A stretch of 64,000 nt of DNA, taken from the NCBI GenBank assembly GCA_004194705.1, contig SADC01001205.1, positions 1 through 64,000 on the forward strand, written 5' to 3'. Of this stretch, positions 1 through 9,721 are shown piece by piece (the first letter of the stretch is position 1; each line of letters opens with the position of its first letter). Source of the DNA: Ditylenchus dipsaci (Eukaryota; Nematoda; Chromadorea; Rhabditida; Anguinidae). The notes beneath the pieces were generated by a model. It did not search any database. It was not told where the DNA came from and worked only from the letters and a program-made list of their open reading frames with translations. A program made the translations under genes and the position numbers.

Positions 1-780
1 CTCTACTTCAATGTTGGCCAAATGAGCATTTTCTCTTCAAGTGTGGTTGATACAGCAAGCTGACAAGATGAACAGAGAATCAACGATCATAAAGTCTCTT
101 TATGGTTACTTTACTTGGTTTCTCAAATAAACGTTGACTATTTTAAACCGTTGCGTGTGATATATCATGTGATCCCGACCGGATTTACAAATTTAGAGAA
201 CCGTGTCATTGTTTGGCAGAAGTCTGGCATGATGAGAAGAGCACATTCGATTTTCTAGTCTATTAGAGTAAGTTGTAGAACGCCTCGATTTTTAAAAGTG
301 CGTCGACGTTCTGTGGTGTATTCTGCCTGAGACCAGCGCAAGGATTTGCACTATAAAGTGACTGCATTATGGAGTGCTCCCTTGCCAAACTGTCCAACTC
401 CAAGATTTCTCGTCGAAAATCATTCTCAAGTGATATATTTAATTGAGCAAAACTTTAGCAGTTGCCAGTGATGACATGAAATATTACACGAAATCGAAAA
501 ATAATAGACTGCAAGGTTACGAAACTTATGCAAGTTTTTAAATTATATTATGTGTACGTACACCCTTAACCGGTTTGATTTCCGTTTTAGGGACTCTTAC
601 CCACTGAAATCTCCAGAATCGTCGGTTGTCAGGTGATAATCTGACAACAACTCTTTGTAAGGCGCAAAGTCTTCAGGGTTTGAACTAGAATTCCGGACAA
701 CTTTAAACGCCTAGGTGGTGCTAACTAAATGGGAATGCCCGGAAGGAGGTACTCATCTCAATATAGTATTGGTATGGGCG
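1..780. other. No recognisable gene
   Basis: AT-rich sequence without a convincing reading frame, RNA gene or repeat array. No protein similarity could be recognised in any frame. It is the flank of the repeat cluster that starts at about 783. Confidence 0.5.
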
Positions 781-782
781 TG

Positions 783-840
783 CGGTCAATTCGTCTACAG
801 GTCAATTCGTCTACAGGTCAATTCGTCCACGGTCAATTTA
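783..840. repeat. Short tandem repeat, 16-base unit
   Basis: Three near-identical copies of GGTCAATTCGTCTACA followed by a degenerate fourth. The same words return in inverted order at about 2,465-2,505 (GATTGACTTGTAGACCAATTG). The array therefore looks like the outer part of the left inverted terminus of the foldback element that follows. Confidence 0.75.
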
Positions 841-1317
841 TCCACAAAATTATTTTCAAATTAATCATTTTTGTCAATTATTTTGAGTTTTAATTTGGTA
901 CCTTTCTAACAATTTATGAAATTTTTGAAGACAAAAAGTAAGGGTGGTATTAATTTTTGGCCATAAAATACTGAAAATTGGCCATAAAATATTTAATTTT
1001 TGGCCATAAACTCGACGTGGCATAAAATACTGAATTTGGCCATAAACTTTTGAATTTTGGCCATAAATTTTGAATTTTGGCCATAAACTTTTGAATTTTG
1101 ACTATAAACTCGAATTTGGCCATGAAATGCTTAATTTTGGCCATAATTATTGGGTATTGGCCATAAACTCGGGTTGGCTCTAGGTCAATTTGAATTCCGT
1201 CACCAGTTTTGCTGCGTTATATAACTGTGTTACACTTTTCATCCTTGCAAATTTGCATGTCTTCCGCATCAATATTAGAATTCTGTGTGTTTAGAACTAT
1301 CAAGCTCAACGAATACA

Positions 1318-1708
1318 ATGAAGTTCACCGTGATGTCGGCTCTCCTGATGCCTTTTTCAGTGTTGCTTGCGCTTTGGCACCTGGAGTCGCTATTCTAGGT
1401 GAGTGTCTTTGATTGACTGGTGGGTTCATGTTCTGACTAGGTCTATTTTTCAGTTGGCTAACAACATGTGCTCTACGCTCCGATTGCATTCAACTCCAGT
1501 GCTTTTCAAAGTAAGTTTATTCAATTGCAGGCGATTGTTCCAACTATCTCAATGGCCGTGGTTATGATCGTGCGTTCAGACTTGGCCTTCCGTTGATCAG
1601 TGAGTGCTTAAGTGACAAACTTGTTCTATTAACCCATTCTGTATTACAGTGTGCTCCTTCGAAAAAGTCTTCAGCCGAATTGACCTCCAGCAGAAGCAGC
1701 AGCAATGA
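1318..1708 (+). pseudogene. Small secreted peptide gene, copy 1 (frameshifted)
   Basis: This is the duplicate of the intact gene at 42,445-42,840. Exons are 1318-1398, then the acceptor after TTGCAG at about 1,531, then the last exon starting after TTACAG at about 1,650. The first exon is one base shorter than in the other copy (GTGTTGC against GTGGTTGC near 1,361), which puts the ATG-initiated signal peptide out of frame with the conserved downstream exons. Those exons still encode the Cys-containing region and a Gln/Lys-rich tail ending at TGA 1,706-1,708. No family was recognised. The one-base difference may be a real lesion or a sequencing error. Confidence 0.5.
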
Positions 1709-1719
1709 AAATTGGAGTA

Positions 1720-2500
1720 TTGTTTCCCTATCAACAAATTGTATTTCGATGTGATCTAATATCTGAATAAAATTGTTTTTTAGTACATCAGGTTTTTTGA
1801 GAATAACGTGTTGTTGTTTCTTTCCCGTGGTAATATTATTATTCTTTGTTATAAATTTTCGGCCGGCTGTCTTGGTCTTTTTTGCACTGCACTAGCTGTA
1901 TTCCAACCCTGGCTGAATGACGTGGTTAGTGTGTCTGCGAGAGTGAATTTATTAGAGTCTTTTTCCTGGAGTGGTAAATCATAGGTGAATTTCACAGAAG
2001 AGGGACCCAGGCTGTGATTCGGGGAAGTTCGATAAAAAATGCGTTTTAAAAAATGCTTAAGGAAAGTTTCTGGGTCTTTTTTCAAATAAAAACAATTTCT
2101 GAAAGGTTTGCAGGGCCGAAAAAACCAACCCACGATTGTTGGGCATCCTCCAGATGGCTCTTGAGATCTACTTACTTGAATTCGTGATATTTACCTGAGA
2201 AACAAGAAAGTAGGTGTGAAGAAAGGTTTGTAAAGAACAAAACTGGTTTCAACTTATCAACACCTGAGAAACTGAGGTAGTCTAAACTGAGGTACTCGAC
2301 CACCTCGGAGTGGATACCCAAGGTAGACCTACCAAGTACTAATTAGATATTGAGATTATGAATAGTCAAAACATCAATTTGATCATAACAAACCATTTCA
2401 GTACAAAAATTTTAAGTTTAATACTATAGTTCGTGCGACATTTGGAGGTGATAATACTTTGGTGGGCCGATTGACTTGTAGACCAATTGTAGACCAATGA
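1720..2500. other. Loop and spacer of foldback element, no gene
   Basis: Non-coding loop sequence downstream of the peptide gene. It contains an AATAAA at about 1,767 that could serve the peptide gene. Most of 1,906-2,500 is repeated at 42,930-43,440 and 44,186-44,740, marking it as part of the mobile or duplicated unit. Open frames on the minus strand here are not conserved as protein between copies. Confidence 0.5.
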
Positions 2501-2861
2501 CGTAGAGCCAACTTGAATTCAATATTTTATGGCCAAAATCCAATAATTTACGGCCAAATTCGGGATATCAAGGCCAAATTTAAGTTTATGGCCAGAATTC
2601 AAAGTTTATGGCCAAAATTCAATAATTTATGGCCAAAATTCATTTTTTTATGGCACGTCGAGTTTATGGCCAAAATTAAATATTTTATGGCCAATTTTCA
2701 GTATTTTATGGCCAGTTTTAAATATTATCCAAAAGTAAATTAAAAACAAGTTTATGAATACAAAAAAAATATATAAAAAAAAAATTGAATTTATTCAGTC
2801 CGGGCGGACCATTTTATAATCTTTTGTAAAAATCATGTTTAATCGTCTACTACGTACACAC

Positions 2862-3033
2862 TCATTTGATGACAACTCATTTGATCCCACTCATTTTGAT
2901 CCCACTCATTTAATCCCAACTCATTTGATCACAACTCATTTGATCCCACCTCATTTGATCCCACCTCATTTGATCCCAACTCATTTGATCACAACTCATT
3001 TAATCCCACCTCATTTGATCCCAATTTCAAAAA
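2862..3033 (+). repeat. CTCATTTGATCCC subrepeat array, left terminus
   Basis: About a dozen tandem units of CTCATTTGATCCCA with variants CCTCATTTGATCCCA and CTCATTTGATCACAA. The same array is duplicated at 43,810-43,976. Confidence 0.9.
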
Positions 3034-3128
3034 TTTGTATTTCAAAGTTTTTTGAAAGCATGATGGTCTTTACTTAAGGTTTATTTGGTAGAAAAATCTT
3101 TGTTATCGGTTTGGTTTTAGCAATATCG

Positions 3129-5017
3129 ATGGCTATAAACGTGGGTGATGCCTCGCTGATCGGTGAGCCTAACGAAGGTGAAAACATACCGTATCAACCA
3201 TCTGTTCAGGTAAAGAACCTTTGTTTTTTTTATTTATTGGGTACTTTAGGGGATTTTGTCTCTAACAAATCGAGGAAAGCAGTGCCTAATCGCAGGTGGC
3301 TATGAATTTGTGAAAAGCAGAGTAGTAAGCAATGGGACAATCTCAAACTGGCGCTGCATCAAGACGAGTAATTGCAACAGTACGGCGGAAACCATATTTG
3401 GGTCCATCGACGGTCTTTGCCTACTCAATCCTCACATCTGTATACAGAGTCCTAATGCCCATATGGTAATTTATCAGTGTTCCCTTTTCAAAACTATATG
3501 TATTCTTACAGCGTCGGAATGTCATAGCGAAGGTTAAAACTGCTGCAATCGCCAATTTTGTGTCTTCGTCTACTGCAATCGTGGTCTCAGAAAAAGCAGG
3601 CTTAACAGATGCTCAGCTTTTGTCGCTGCCGACAGATAAAGCCTTGCAAGATCGAGTTCTTCGTTAGAAGAAGCCAATTGGTTCCACCAGCGTTGATAAG
3701 TCAGTGAAGGAAATTGAATGGTTAGACTTTTTCACAAAAACAGAAAGCGGTGATCAATTTCTGAAGCACGATTCTAGGTAACTTTATACTTATCTTTGTA
3801 TCGCCCTGTCATCTAAATAAGTCACCAGAGAGTCTGAACCTGATATGCCAGTATTTTTCGTCTTCCTTTCTTCTTGCGGCCTGCGATTACTGCGTGAGAA
3901 TTCTCGGTGGGCGGTCGATGGCACTTTCTTTTGTGCTCCAAGAATTTCGTGCAGCTTTATACGGTCAACGTGTTCAAGGGAGAAACCACTCTGCCGTGTG
4001 TATACGCCTTGCTACCGGACAAGTCAGCTGAAACTTACTTGAGGATGTTTCGCGTTTTGAAAAATTTGGATCTACACCCAGAATCCGTAATGATGGGTTA
4101 GTTGTGCATTAACCTTTTATTTTTATATTTAGTGATCGTTCCAGATTTTGAACTTGCTGCTATCAATGTTTTGCATGAAATATTTGATGATTTCGCTTCC
4201 AATTTTTGCCTGTTCCATCTTTCTAAGAACGCTTTCGCGAATATGCAGGTTTGTGTTATTGATGCTGCTTCTGTTTAACATGCTCTCATACTAAATTCAG
4301 TCGAAACATCTTCACGGCGCTACAATAACGAAGATGCAAGAGCTTTGTTGAGATGTTTGCCCGCTTTGGCGTTTCTTCCTGTGCAAGATGTGGCTCTAGG
4401 TTTTGATGAGGTCAAAAATGCTTTGGTGGACTCTTCGATTTTTCGAGAACTGCAGTTGGGAAAACAATTTAAGAGGTGTGCAATTTTTATTGTATTTCTT
4501 TACTGAACAGCTGTTTTAGAATATCTGAGCTACTTTGAAAAAACGTATATTCGCCGTAAGTGCGTGGAGTCGAGGTGGAAGGGTTGTTTCCGCTTCTATA
4601 TTGGAACTGCAATTTTCGCTGCGCTGAATGGCTTGCCAAAAACTAACAATCACGTAGAAGGATGGCACAAAGGCTTCAATGAGCGCTTTCGCAAGGCCAA
4701 GATGAATCTGAGCCAATTCATTGTACGAGTCAAAGCCGAAGAAGAGAAAACGAGACAACTGGTCGTCAGGTATGTCATCCTATAAATCAGTCCTGAACAT
4801 TGTAAATTTTTTTTAATCATCTAGAGCAAGAGTGAATCCTGTTGAAGTGCTGCGCCAACCTCGTCGTCCAGAATATGACTATCGCGAAGCAAATATAAAA
4901 ATTTTGGTCCGTGGTTATCAGCCGTTACATCGAATGGAGTTCCTAAAAGCCGTGCAGCATCATCTGGCAAAGTTTCCAGTAGTTGAAGTGGGAGAAGAAG
5001 AAAATGAAAGATTCTGA
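3129..5017 (+). pseudogene. FLYWCH/MULE transposase gene, disrupted
   Basis: Eight exons can be placed: 3129-3209, 3250-3465, 3512-3777, 3829-4096, 4133-4248, 4301-4475, 4530-4769, 4825-5017. Exon 2 encodes a FLYWCH-like zinc finger (GGYEF, NWRCIKTSNC, then histidines). Exons 4-7 encode the MULE DDE core: WAVDGTFF holds the first Asp, PDFELAAINVLHEIF the second Asp followed by a CLFHL segment, and NNHVEGWHKGFNERF the conserved C-terminal motif with the Glu. The gene is broken by an in-frame TAG at 3,665-3,667, a one-base shift at about 3,940 just after the DGTF motif, and another at about 4,315. An AATAAA lies at about 5,090. The family assignment is firm; splice positions come from frame continuity. 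Confidence 0.75.
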
Positions 5018-5135
5018 GACTAATATGATGTTTTCCGTTTGTCACATTTATTTGTTCGTTACAATTGTTGAAAATCTCTTATTTTGTCAATAAAAAAATG
5101 CTTCTCTCCTGGTTGTGTGGGGTAAGTATGAAGTA

Positions 5136-5321
5136 CAGTCTACTCTCGTTAAACTGGCACTCCAATAAACTGGCACCCTCGATAAACTGGCACTTTGAAA
5201 AAGCCCTATTTGGCTGGCCGACAGAGAAATTAGGCAAAGTAACATCCCACTAAACTGGCACCCCGATAAACTGGCACCCCAGGCTGGTCCCCAGGGGTGC
5301 CAGTTTATCGAGAGTAGACTG
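5136..5321. mobile_element. Palindromic MITE with TA target duplication
   Basis: The ends CAGTCTACTCTCG and CGAGAGTAGACTG are perfect inverse complements, flanked by TA on both sides (5,134-5,135 and 5,322-5,323). The interior repeats words such as AAACTGGCAC. The TA duplication and CAGT ends suggest the Tc1/mariner/pogo superfamily. Relatives with CAGTCGA ends occur at 23,086, 31,401, 37,529 and elsewhere. Confidence 0.75.
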
Positions 5322-5633
5322 TACGGTCAATTAAATAAGGAATTTTCGGTCTTTATTATTCAGCGCTTACGAAAGCTATAAGTAACAACAGAGAGCCCAG
5401 AAAGAGTGTACCACCGATTGAACACAAAACTGATTGGATACAATATATCGAAGTATTCTAGCGTGGTTTATAGTAGTAATGGGATATTTGAGGTAAAAAA
5501 AATTATGAAATAAGCAGAAAAAAATCAATGCTACTAGGCGGATTCAAACCTTAGTACCAACTGGGGAACGACTGGACGATAAATTTGCCGGGGAATGAAT
5601 TTACCAGGGATGAATTTACTTAGTGCCGAAATT

Positions 5634-5873
5634 GGGATCAAATGAGTTGGGATCAAATGAGTTGGGATCAAATGAGGTGGGATCAAATGAGGTGGGATCA
5701 AATGAGTTGTGATCAAACGGGTTCGTACTCATTTGATCACAACTCATTTGATCCCACTCATTTGATCCCACTCATTTGATCACAACTCATTTGATCACAA
5801 CTCATTTGATCCCACCTCATTTGATCCCACCTCATTTGATCCCAACTCATTTGATCCCACCTCATTTGATCGC
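5634..5873. repeat. Head-to-head CTCATTTGATC arrays
   Basis: Inverted units (5,634-5,720) meet plus-oriented units (5,727-5,873) at GGGTTCGTACTC. The junction is where the right end of the MULE copy abuts the left end of the next element. Flanking sequence outside each array (TTCGGCACTAAGTAAATTC and its relatives) is also homologous among the termini at 5,560, 5,880 and 7,430. Confidence 0.85.
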
Positions 5874-6312
5874 AATTTCGGTACTGAGTCAATTTCCCCA
5901 GGTAAATTCATCCGACGAATTCAACCTCCAGTCAGCAGAACTGACTCAATACTGGGGTTTAAAACCTGTCTAGTATCAGTGAATTGTTGGTGTTTATTCT
6001 ATAATTTTTCGGGGTTAGTGAGGGTCGTGAAACCAACTTTGTGATCAGAAGCCTCAAAATACCATTATAGATAAGCTGTCTATCCGCTTATTCGTGACTT
6101 AATTTTAGATAAAAAAACCGATCTTCTTTGGTTTTTAATCTTAGGTTCGGTGCAGTTAACAAAAAATTGGTTCACTTCCGCATCTCATTACCCGAACCAT
6201 TGAAACTACACCTAAGCTCACACACGGAGTTTAGTTTGGTTTTGAAAATTAGAGGTGATTCAGACATTTTGCTAATTCAAACATTTCCTATGAACCAACC
6301 GCAGTTTTGCTG

Positions 6313-6632
6313 GATGCCCAATGTACCAACAAAACTAAGTGGTAGTCTATTTAAATCAACATTTTTTTTTGATTTTTGGGTTCCAAAACCTATTTTCCGC
6401 TATAAGTCGAACATTTTAAATATAGTTTGACAGCAGTAAAAAAACGTTTCGACATCATTTTCACAGTTCTTGTAAATCTTGCAAAACGTAACTATGTTAC
6501 TGTAAAACCGTCTTTCAATGCTCAAATTAGTGCAGAAAATAGGTTTTGGAACCAAAAAACGTAAAAAATAATTTTGATCCAAGTGGACGGTTACTTAGTT
6601 TTGTTGGCACATGGGACACCCACCAACTCTCT
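6313..6632. repeat. Inverted repeat, possible MITE
   Basis: About 110 bases at 6,313-6,425 (containing GTTCCAAAACCTATTTTC) reappear inverted at 6,520-6,632. The loop is about 95 bases. The two arms produce the mirrored open frames seen on both strands, which are therefore not genes. Confidence 0.75.
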
Positions 6633-6720
6633 TCACAACTCTCTTCAAGAAGCAAAAAATAATAATCTAAATATTTATTTCAACAGCACATTCAGCAAAA
6701 CAAGGAACATGGTGATGTAG

Positions 6721-7339
6721 TTATTCGACTTTCTCAACAGCACCAGTATGACGCAACTGAGAGGCGATGCGATCCAGATCCTTTCGGCCCTGAAAACGAA
6801 ATATTAATCAATTTTAGAATGTGAAAATTCATTTAGATACCTGCTTAGTCGACTTGCGACCACCATCAGGGCTCTTCTCAGCCCACTTCAAGCCCTCCAG
6901 GATTTGCAGAACCTTTCTGATGACGGATACCGAAGCCAAAGAGAAGTGATTGGGTGCAACACCACGGCGCTTGTTTTCTGCATACACCTTACGGAAAGCT
7001 CCAATGCCTGAGAACATCTAGCATTAAACCAAATCTTAAGCGGTTCGAAAAAAATTCCAACAAAAATTGTACACTTACCGGCTGGCGATCTGATGTAAAG
7101 ACGTCGAGCAATGCTGGCAGTGCGCAAATAGTACCAATCGGGATCAATAGGAGCCAATTCCTTGTTCTTGCCTAGCTTGACGACATCAGCTCACTCTGGA
7201 AGCTTGACCTAGCCGCTAAATTTAATAAATATATGAGGCTTCATTCCCATACAATAAAAAACCTCTTCTTCAAGAAACCGGCGAACTGCACGACAATTTC
7301 AGCTTGGTCCACATCATTGACGCTAGTCGGCTTGTCCAT
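6721..7339 (-). pseudogene. rps-19: 40S ribosomal protein S19 copy with two nonsense codons
   Basis: Four exons on the minus strand, 7263-7339, 7079-7215, 6841-7007 and 6721-6789, encode a 149-codon protein matching cytosolic ribosomal protein S19 end to end: an N-terminal TSVNDVDQAEIVVQFAGFLKK, then [20 protein letters not shown], then [28 protein letters not shown] and a C-terminal GRKDLDRIASQLR. RPS19 is usually about 145 residues, so length is normal. All splice sites keep frame, but exon 2 has TAG at 7,209-7,211 and TGA at 7,191-7,193; the family has a Lys in its GKxKxPEW motif at the first and the Trp at the second. S19 is essential for small-subunit maturation, so this copy is probably a pseudogene or a misread sequence. 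It lies between inverted CTCATTTGATC arrays. Confidence 0.85.
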
Positions 7340-7596
7340 GATACTTCGAGCAGATAGATGACTCGATTTTGCTAAAACTCGAAACAGGTAAACACGGAAA
7401 AAGGTTGTTGGTATAAGCCGTATTAAGCCGTATAAGCCGAGTAAAGGATGAATTCATCTAGGGATGAATTTGTCGGAAGTAAATTGACCTAGTACCAGAA
7501 TTGGGATCAAATGAGTTGGGATCAAATGAGGTGGATCAAATGAGGTGGGATCAAATGAGGTGGGATCAAATGAGTTGTGATCAAATGAGTTGTGAT

Positions 7597-8441
7597 CAGG
7601 GTGGTATACTCGACGATTACCTCAGCCATCAGCCTCAGCCTCAGCCGGCTGAGGTCTGAGAATTTTCCTCAGCCTCAGCCGTCAGCCGTGTCAAAATTTT
7701 TACCTCAGCCATCAGCCTCAGCCTCAGCCGGCTGAGGTCTGAAAATTTTCCTCAGCCTCAGCCGTCAGCCGTGCCAAAATTTTTACTTCAGCCATCAGCC
7801 TCAGCCGGCTGATGGCTGAGTTAACCTCAGCCGGCTGAGTTCGAGCTCAGCCGGCTGTAATATAAAACTATTAAAATTAACAATTTTATTGGTTTGTGTA
7901 TAAGTAGCCATAAAATAGACAAAGCTGGCTTTTGAGGTAAAATGACTTATGTTTGGTGAAAAAAAGTCTTTTTTGTGCGAATTTCAATTTTGTGAAATTA
8001 AATTCGTATTCTTCTATTTTGTTTTCAAAATGATGACACCATTAAGTAGCTGTGCGATTCTGGTTACTGATAAAGTATCAATTATTGCATAACGTCACGA
8101 AATGTAAAATAATAAGTTAAAGTTATGAACTGAATTACTTTTCTGACCCCCCTTATGCTTTGGTCCTGCTGTTTACAATTTTTTAAGAGAATGCAATAGA
8201 TATAATTTTGTAAGAAACCAGAATTGCAGCGCTACCTGATGGCATTATTACTATAAAAAATTGGAAATTTCAAAGCTTTTTAGACAAAAAGTAAAGTTTA
8301 AATTTTTTCTGTTAAGAAAATTTTAAAAAATTTTTCTGCCTCAGCCGTCAGCCGGGCCGAAATTTTTACCTCAGCCATCAGCCTCAGCCTCAGCCGGCTG
8401 AGGTCTGAGTTTAACCTCAGCCGGCTGAGGTTACCACCCTG
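7597..8441. mobile_element. Nonautonomous hAT-type element rich in CTCAGCC
   Basis: Terminal inverted repeats CAGGGTGGTA and TACCACCCTG are flanked by a perfect 8-base direct repeat GTTGTGAT (7,589-7,596 and 8,442-8,449), the hallmark of hAT transposition. The subterminal regions are dense repeats of CTCAGCC and the palindrome CAGCCGGCTG. The 845-base interior has no coding potential. The element landed in a CTCATTTGATC array whose unit itself contains GTTGTGAT, so the target repeat deserves caution, but position and length fit exactly. Confidence 0.75.
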
Positions 8442-8912
8442 GTTGTGATCAAATGAGTTGTGATCAAATGAGTGGGATCAAATGAGTGGGATCAAATGAG
8501 TTGTGATCAAATGAGTGTGTACGATCAAACGAGTTGGGATTAAATGAGTTGGGATCAAATGAGGTGGGATCAAATGAGTGGGATCAAATGAGTGGGATCA
8601 AATGAGTTGTGATCAAATGAGTGTGTACGATCAAACGAGTTGGGATTAAATGAGTTGGGATCAAATGAGTTGTGATCAAATGAGTGGGATCAAACGAGTG
8701 GGATCAAATGAGTTGTGATCAAATGAGTGTGTACGATCAAACGAGTTGGGATTAAATGAGTTGGGATCAAATGAGTTGGGATCAAATGAGGTGGGATCAA
8801 ATGAGGTGGGATCAAATGAGGTGGGATCAAATGAGTTGTGATCAAACGAGTTGGGATTAAATGAGTGGGATCAAATGAGTGGGATCAAATGAGTTGTGAT
8901 CAAATGAGTACG
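8442..8912 (-). repeat. Long inverted-orientation CTCATTTGATC array
   Basis: About 30 units of GGGATCAAATGAG with variants TTGTGATCAAATGAG, TGGGATTAAATGAG and GTGTGTACGATCAAACGAG. Higher-order repetition is visible: the GTGTGTACGATCAAACGAG variant recurs at about 8,513, 8,622 and 8,722, suggesting amplification of a composite unit. Confidence 0.9.
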
Positions 8913-8924
8913 AACCGTCTACTA

Positions 8925-9721
8925 AGTAACTTTTTTATTCTAAAAACGGGAAAAAACGCTGCTTTTTATCGTTCTCTACATAAAAAGTCAATTTCTTGAA
9001 GAATTTTTTTTACTAGAATTTGACCTAAATCTTGATCTGTCTTGGTAGCCCAAGACAAAAAGTCAAATTCTTGTCAAAACTTTTTTTAATTCAATTTTTA
9101 TGTGAGAAAACTTCAGAAAACAATGTGTTTATCGTTTTAAGGATAGGAAAATTTACCTTTCAAATTTTAAACTTCATTCACGGAAATTTTTAAACTTGAT
9201 TCACACTCACAGGCTAAATAAGTGCCAAAAATATAATGACATTGAACACATCAAGCCAGTAAATTTGTTTAAAAAGTGTAGCGTGAAATACATTTTAGCA
9301 TTTATAATTTTTGCACAAACTTTCAACATTTTTTTTGTTATAATAGGATATCATATCCATAGTTGCACGCTACCCAAAAGCAGCGCCAGTGCCGGCCATT
9401 TCTCAAAACCAGCGCCAGGACTTTCTGAAAATCGGCGCCAGCGCCCGGTTAACGTTTGATAATATCTATGGCTTTTTTAAATTTCAGTTTTTTTTATCGA
9501 AATGCTTATTGCTTGAAAAAGTATGACAAAATTGCTGTAGACACATTTTGAGAATTAAACAAGCTAATATGGTAGTTAATATTCCTTGAATATTGACTAT
9601 CATTGAATATTTTTGTCTAAAAATTCTTTTTTGGTGGAGCCGATGTTTCTTTCACATTTTCTGCTTTTGATAATTTCCAGTTTTCAGCTGTGATTATTTA
9701 TTGTCAGCATAAAGCAAACTC
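8925..9721. other. Intergenic, no recognisable gene
   Basis: AT-rich spacer upstream of the protease gene. A GC-rich patch at about 9,375-9,450 repeats GCGCCAG words in otherwise AT-rich sequence and resembles a fragment of a dispersed repeat. The open frame across it shows no protein-like features. Confidence 0.4.

Larger units (their letters stand above)
949..2742. mobile_element. Foldback element with TTTATGGCC subrepeat termini, copy 1
   Basis: The left terminus (949-1167) is an array of a roughly 16-18-base unit containing GGCCATAAA. The right terminus (2,513-2,735) is the same array inverted (TTTATGGCC). Inside each array, next to the loop, is a shared inverted word (GTTGGCTCTA left, TAGAGCCAAC right). 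The loop carries the exons of a small secreted-peptide gene. A nearly identical copy lies at 42,134-43,690 and the right half recurs at 44,186-44,985. Tandem-repeat termini are typical of foldback and some MULE-like elements; no transposase belongs to this family here, and target duplications were not resolved. Confidence 0.65.
2853..5719 (+). mobile_element. MULE-type DNA transposon with CTCATTTGATCCC array termini
   Basis: A gene with FLYWCH and MULE transposase domains (3,129-5,017) sits between an array of the 14-15-base unit CTCATTTGATCCCA in plus orientation (2,862-3,033) and the same unit inverted (5,634-5,720). Gene plus oppositely oriented subterminal arrays is the expected structure of a Mutator-like element with long, repeat-built terminal inverted repeats. 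A 9-base word CGTCTACTA at 2,844-2,852 recurs at 8,916-8,924, outside the adjoining second element, and could be a target-site duplication of the composite. The gene is broken, so the element is probably not autonomous now. Confidence 0.65.
5720..8918. mobile_element. Foldback/MULE-like element carrying an RPS19 copy
   Basis: The left end begins GGTTCGTACTCATTTGATCA and the right end at 8,918 is its exact inverse complement; the match continues for about 54 bases into the CTCATTTGATC arrays. The array homology extends inward on both sides (5,870-5,930 against the complement of 7,430-7,500). Between the arrays lie an inverted repeat (6,313-6,632) and a ribosomal protein S19 gene copy with two nonsense codons. 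A nonautonomous hAT element later inserted in the right array. Gene cargo between MULE-like termini resembles Pack-MULE capture known from plants, but the S19 copy keeps its introns. An alternative is that the arrays inserted on both sides of a resident locus. Confidence 0.55.

Noticed and set aside
2862..3033. Regular short repeats suggesting a CRISPR array
   Set aside because: Units are contiguous with no spacers, are inverted elsewhere as transposon ends, and the surroundings have eukaryotic spliced genes.
2835..5973. Repetitive proteins of the THLIPTHLIPPHLI type
   Set aside because: These are translations of the CTCATTTGATC arrays in a chance open frame.
7191..7211. Stop-codon reassignment suggested by TAG and TGA in RPS19
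   Set aside because: Intact neighbours use TAG (membrin), TGA (genes B and C) and TAA (protease) as terminators.
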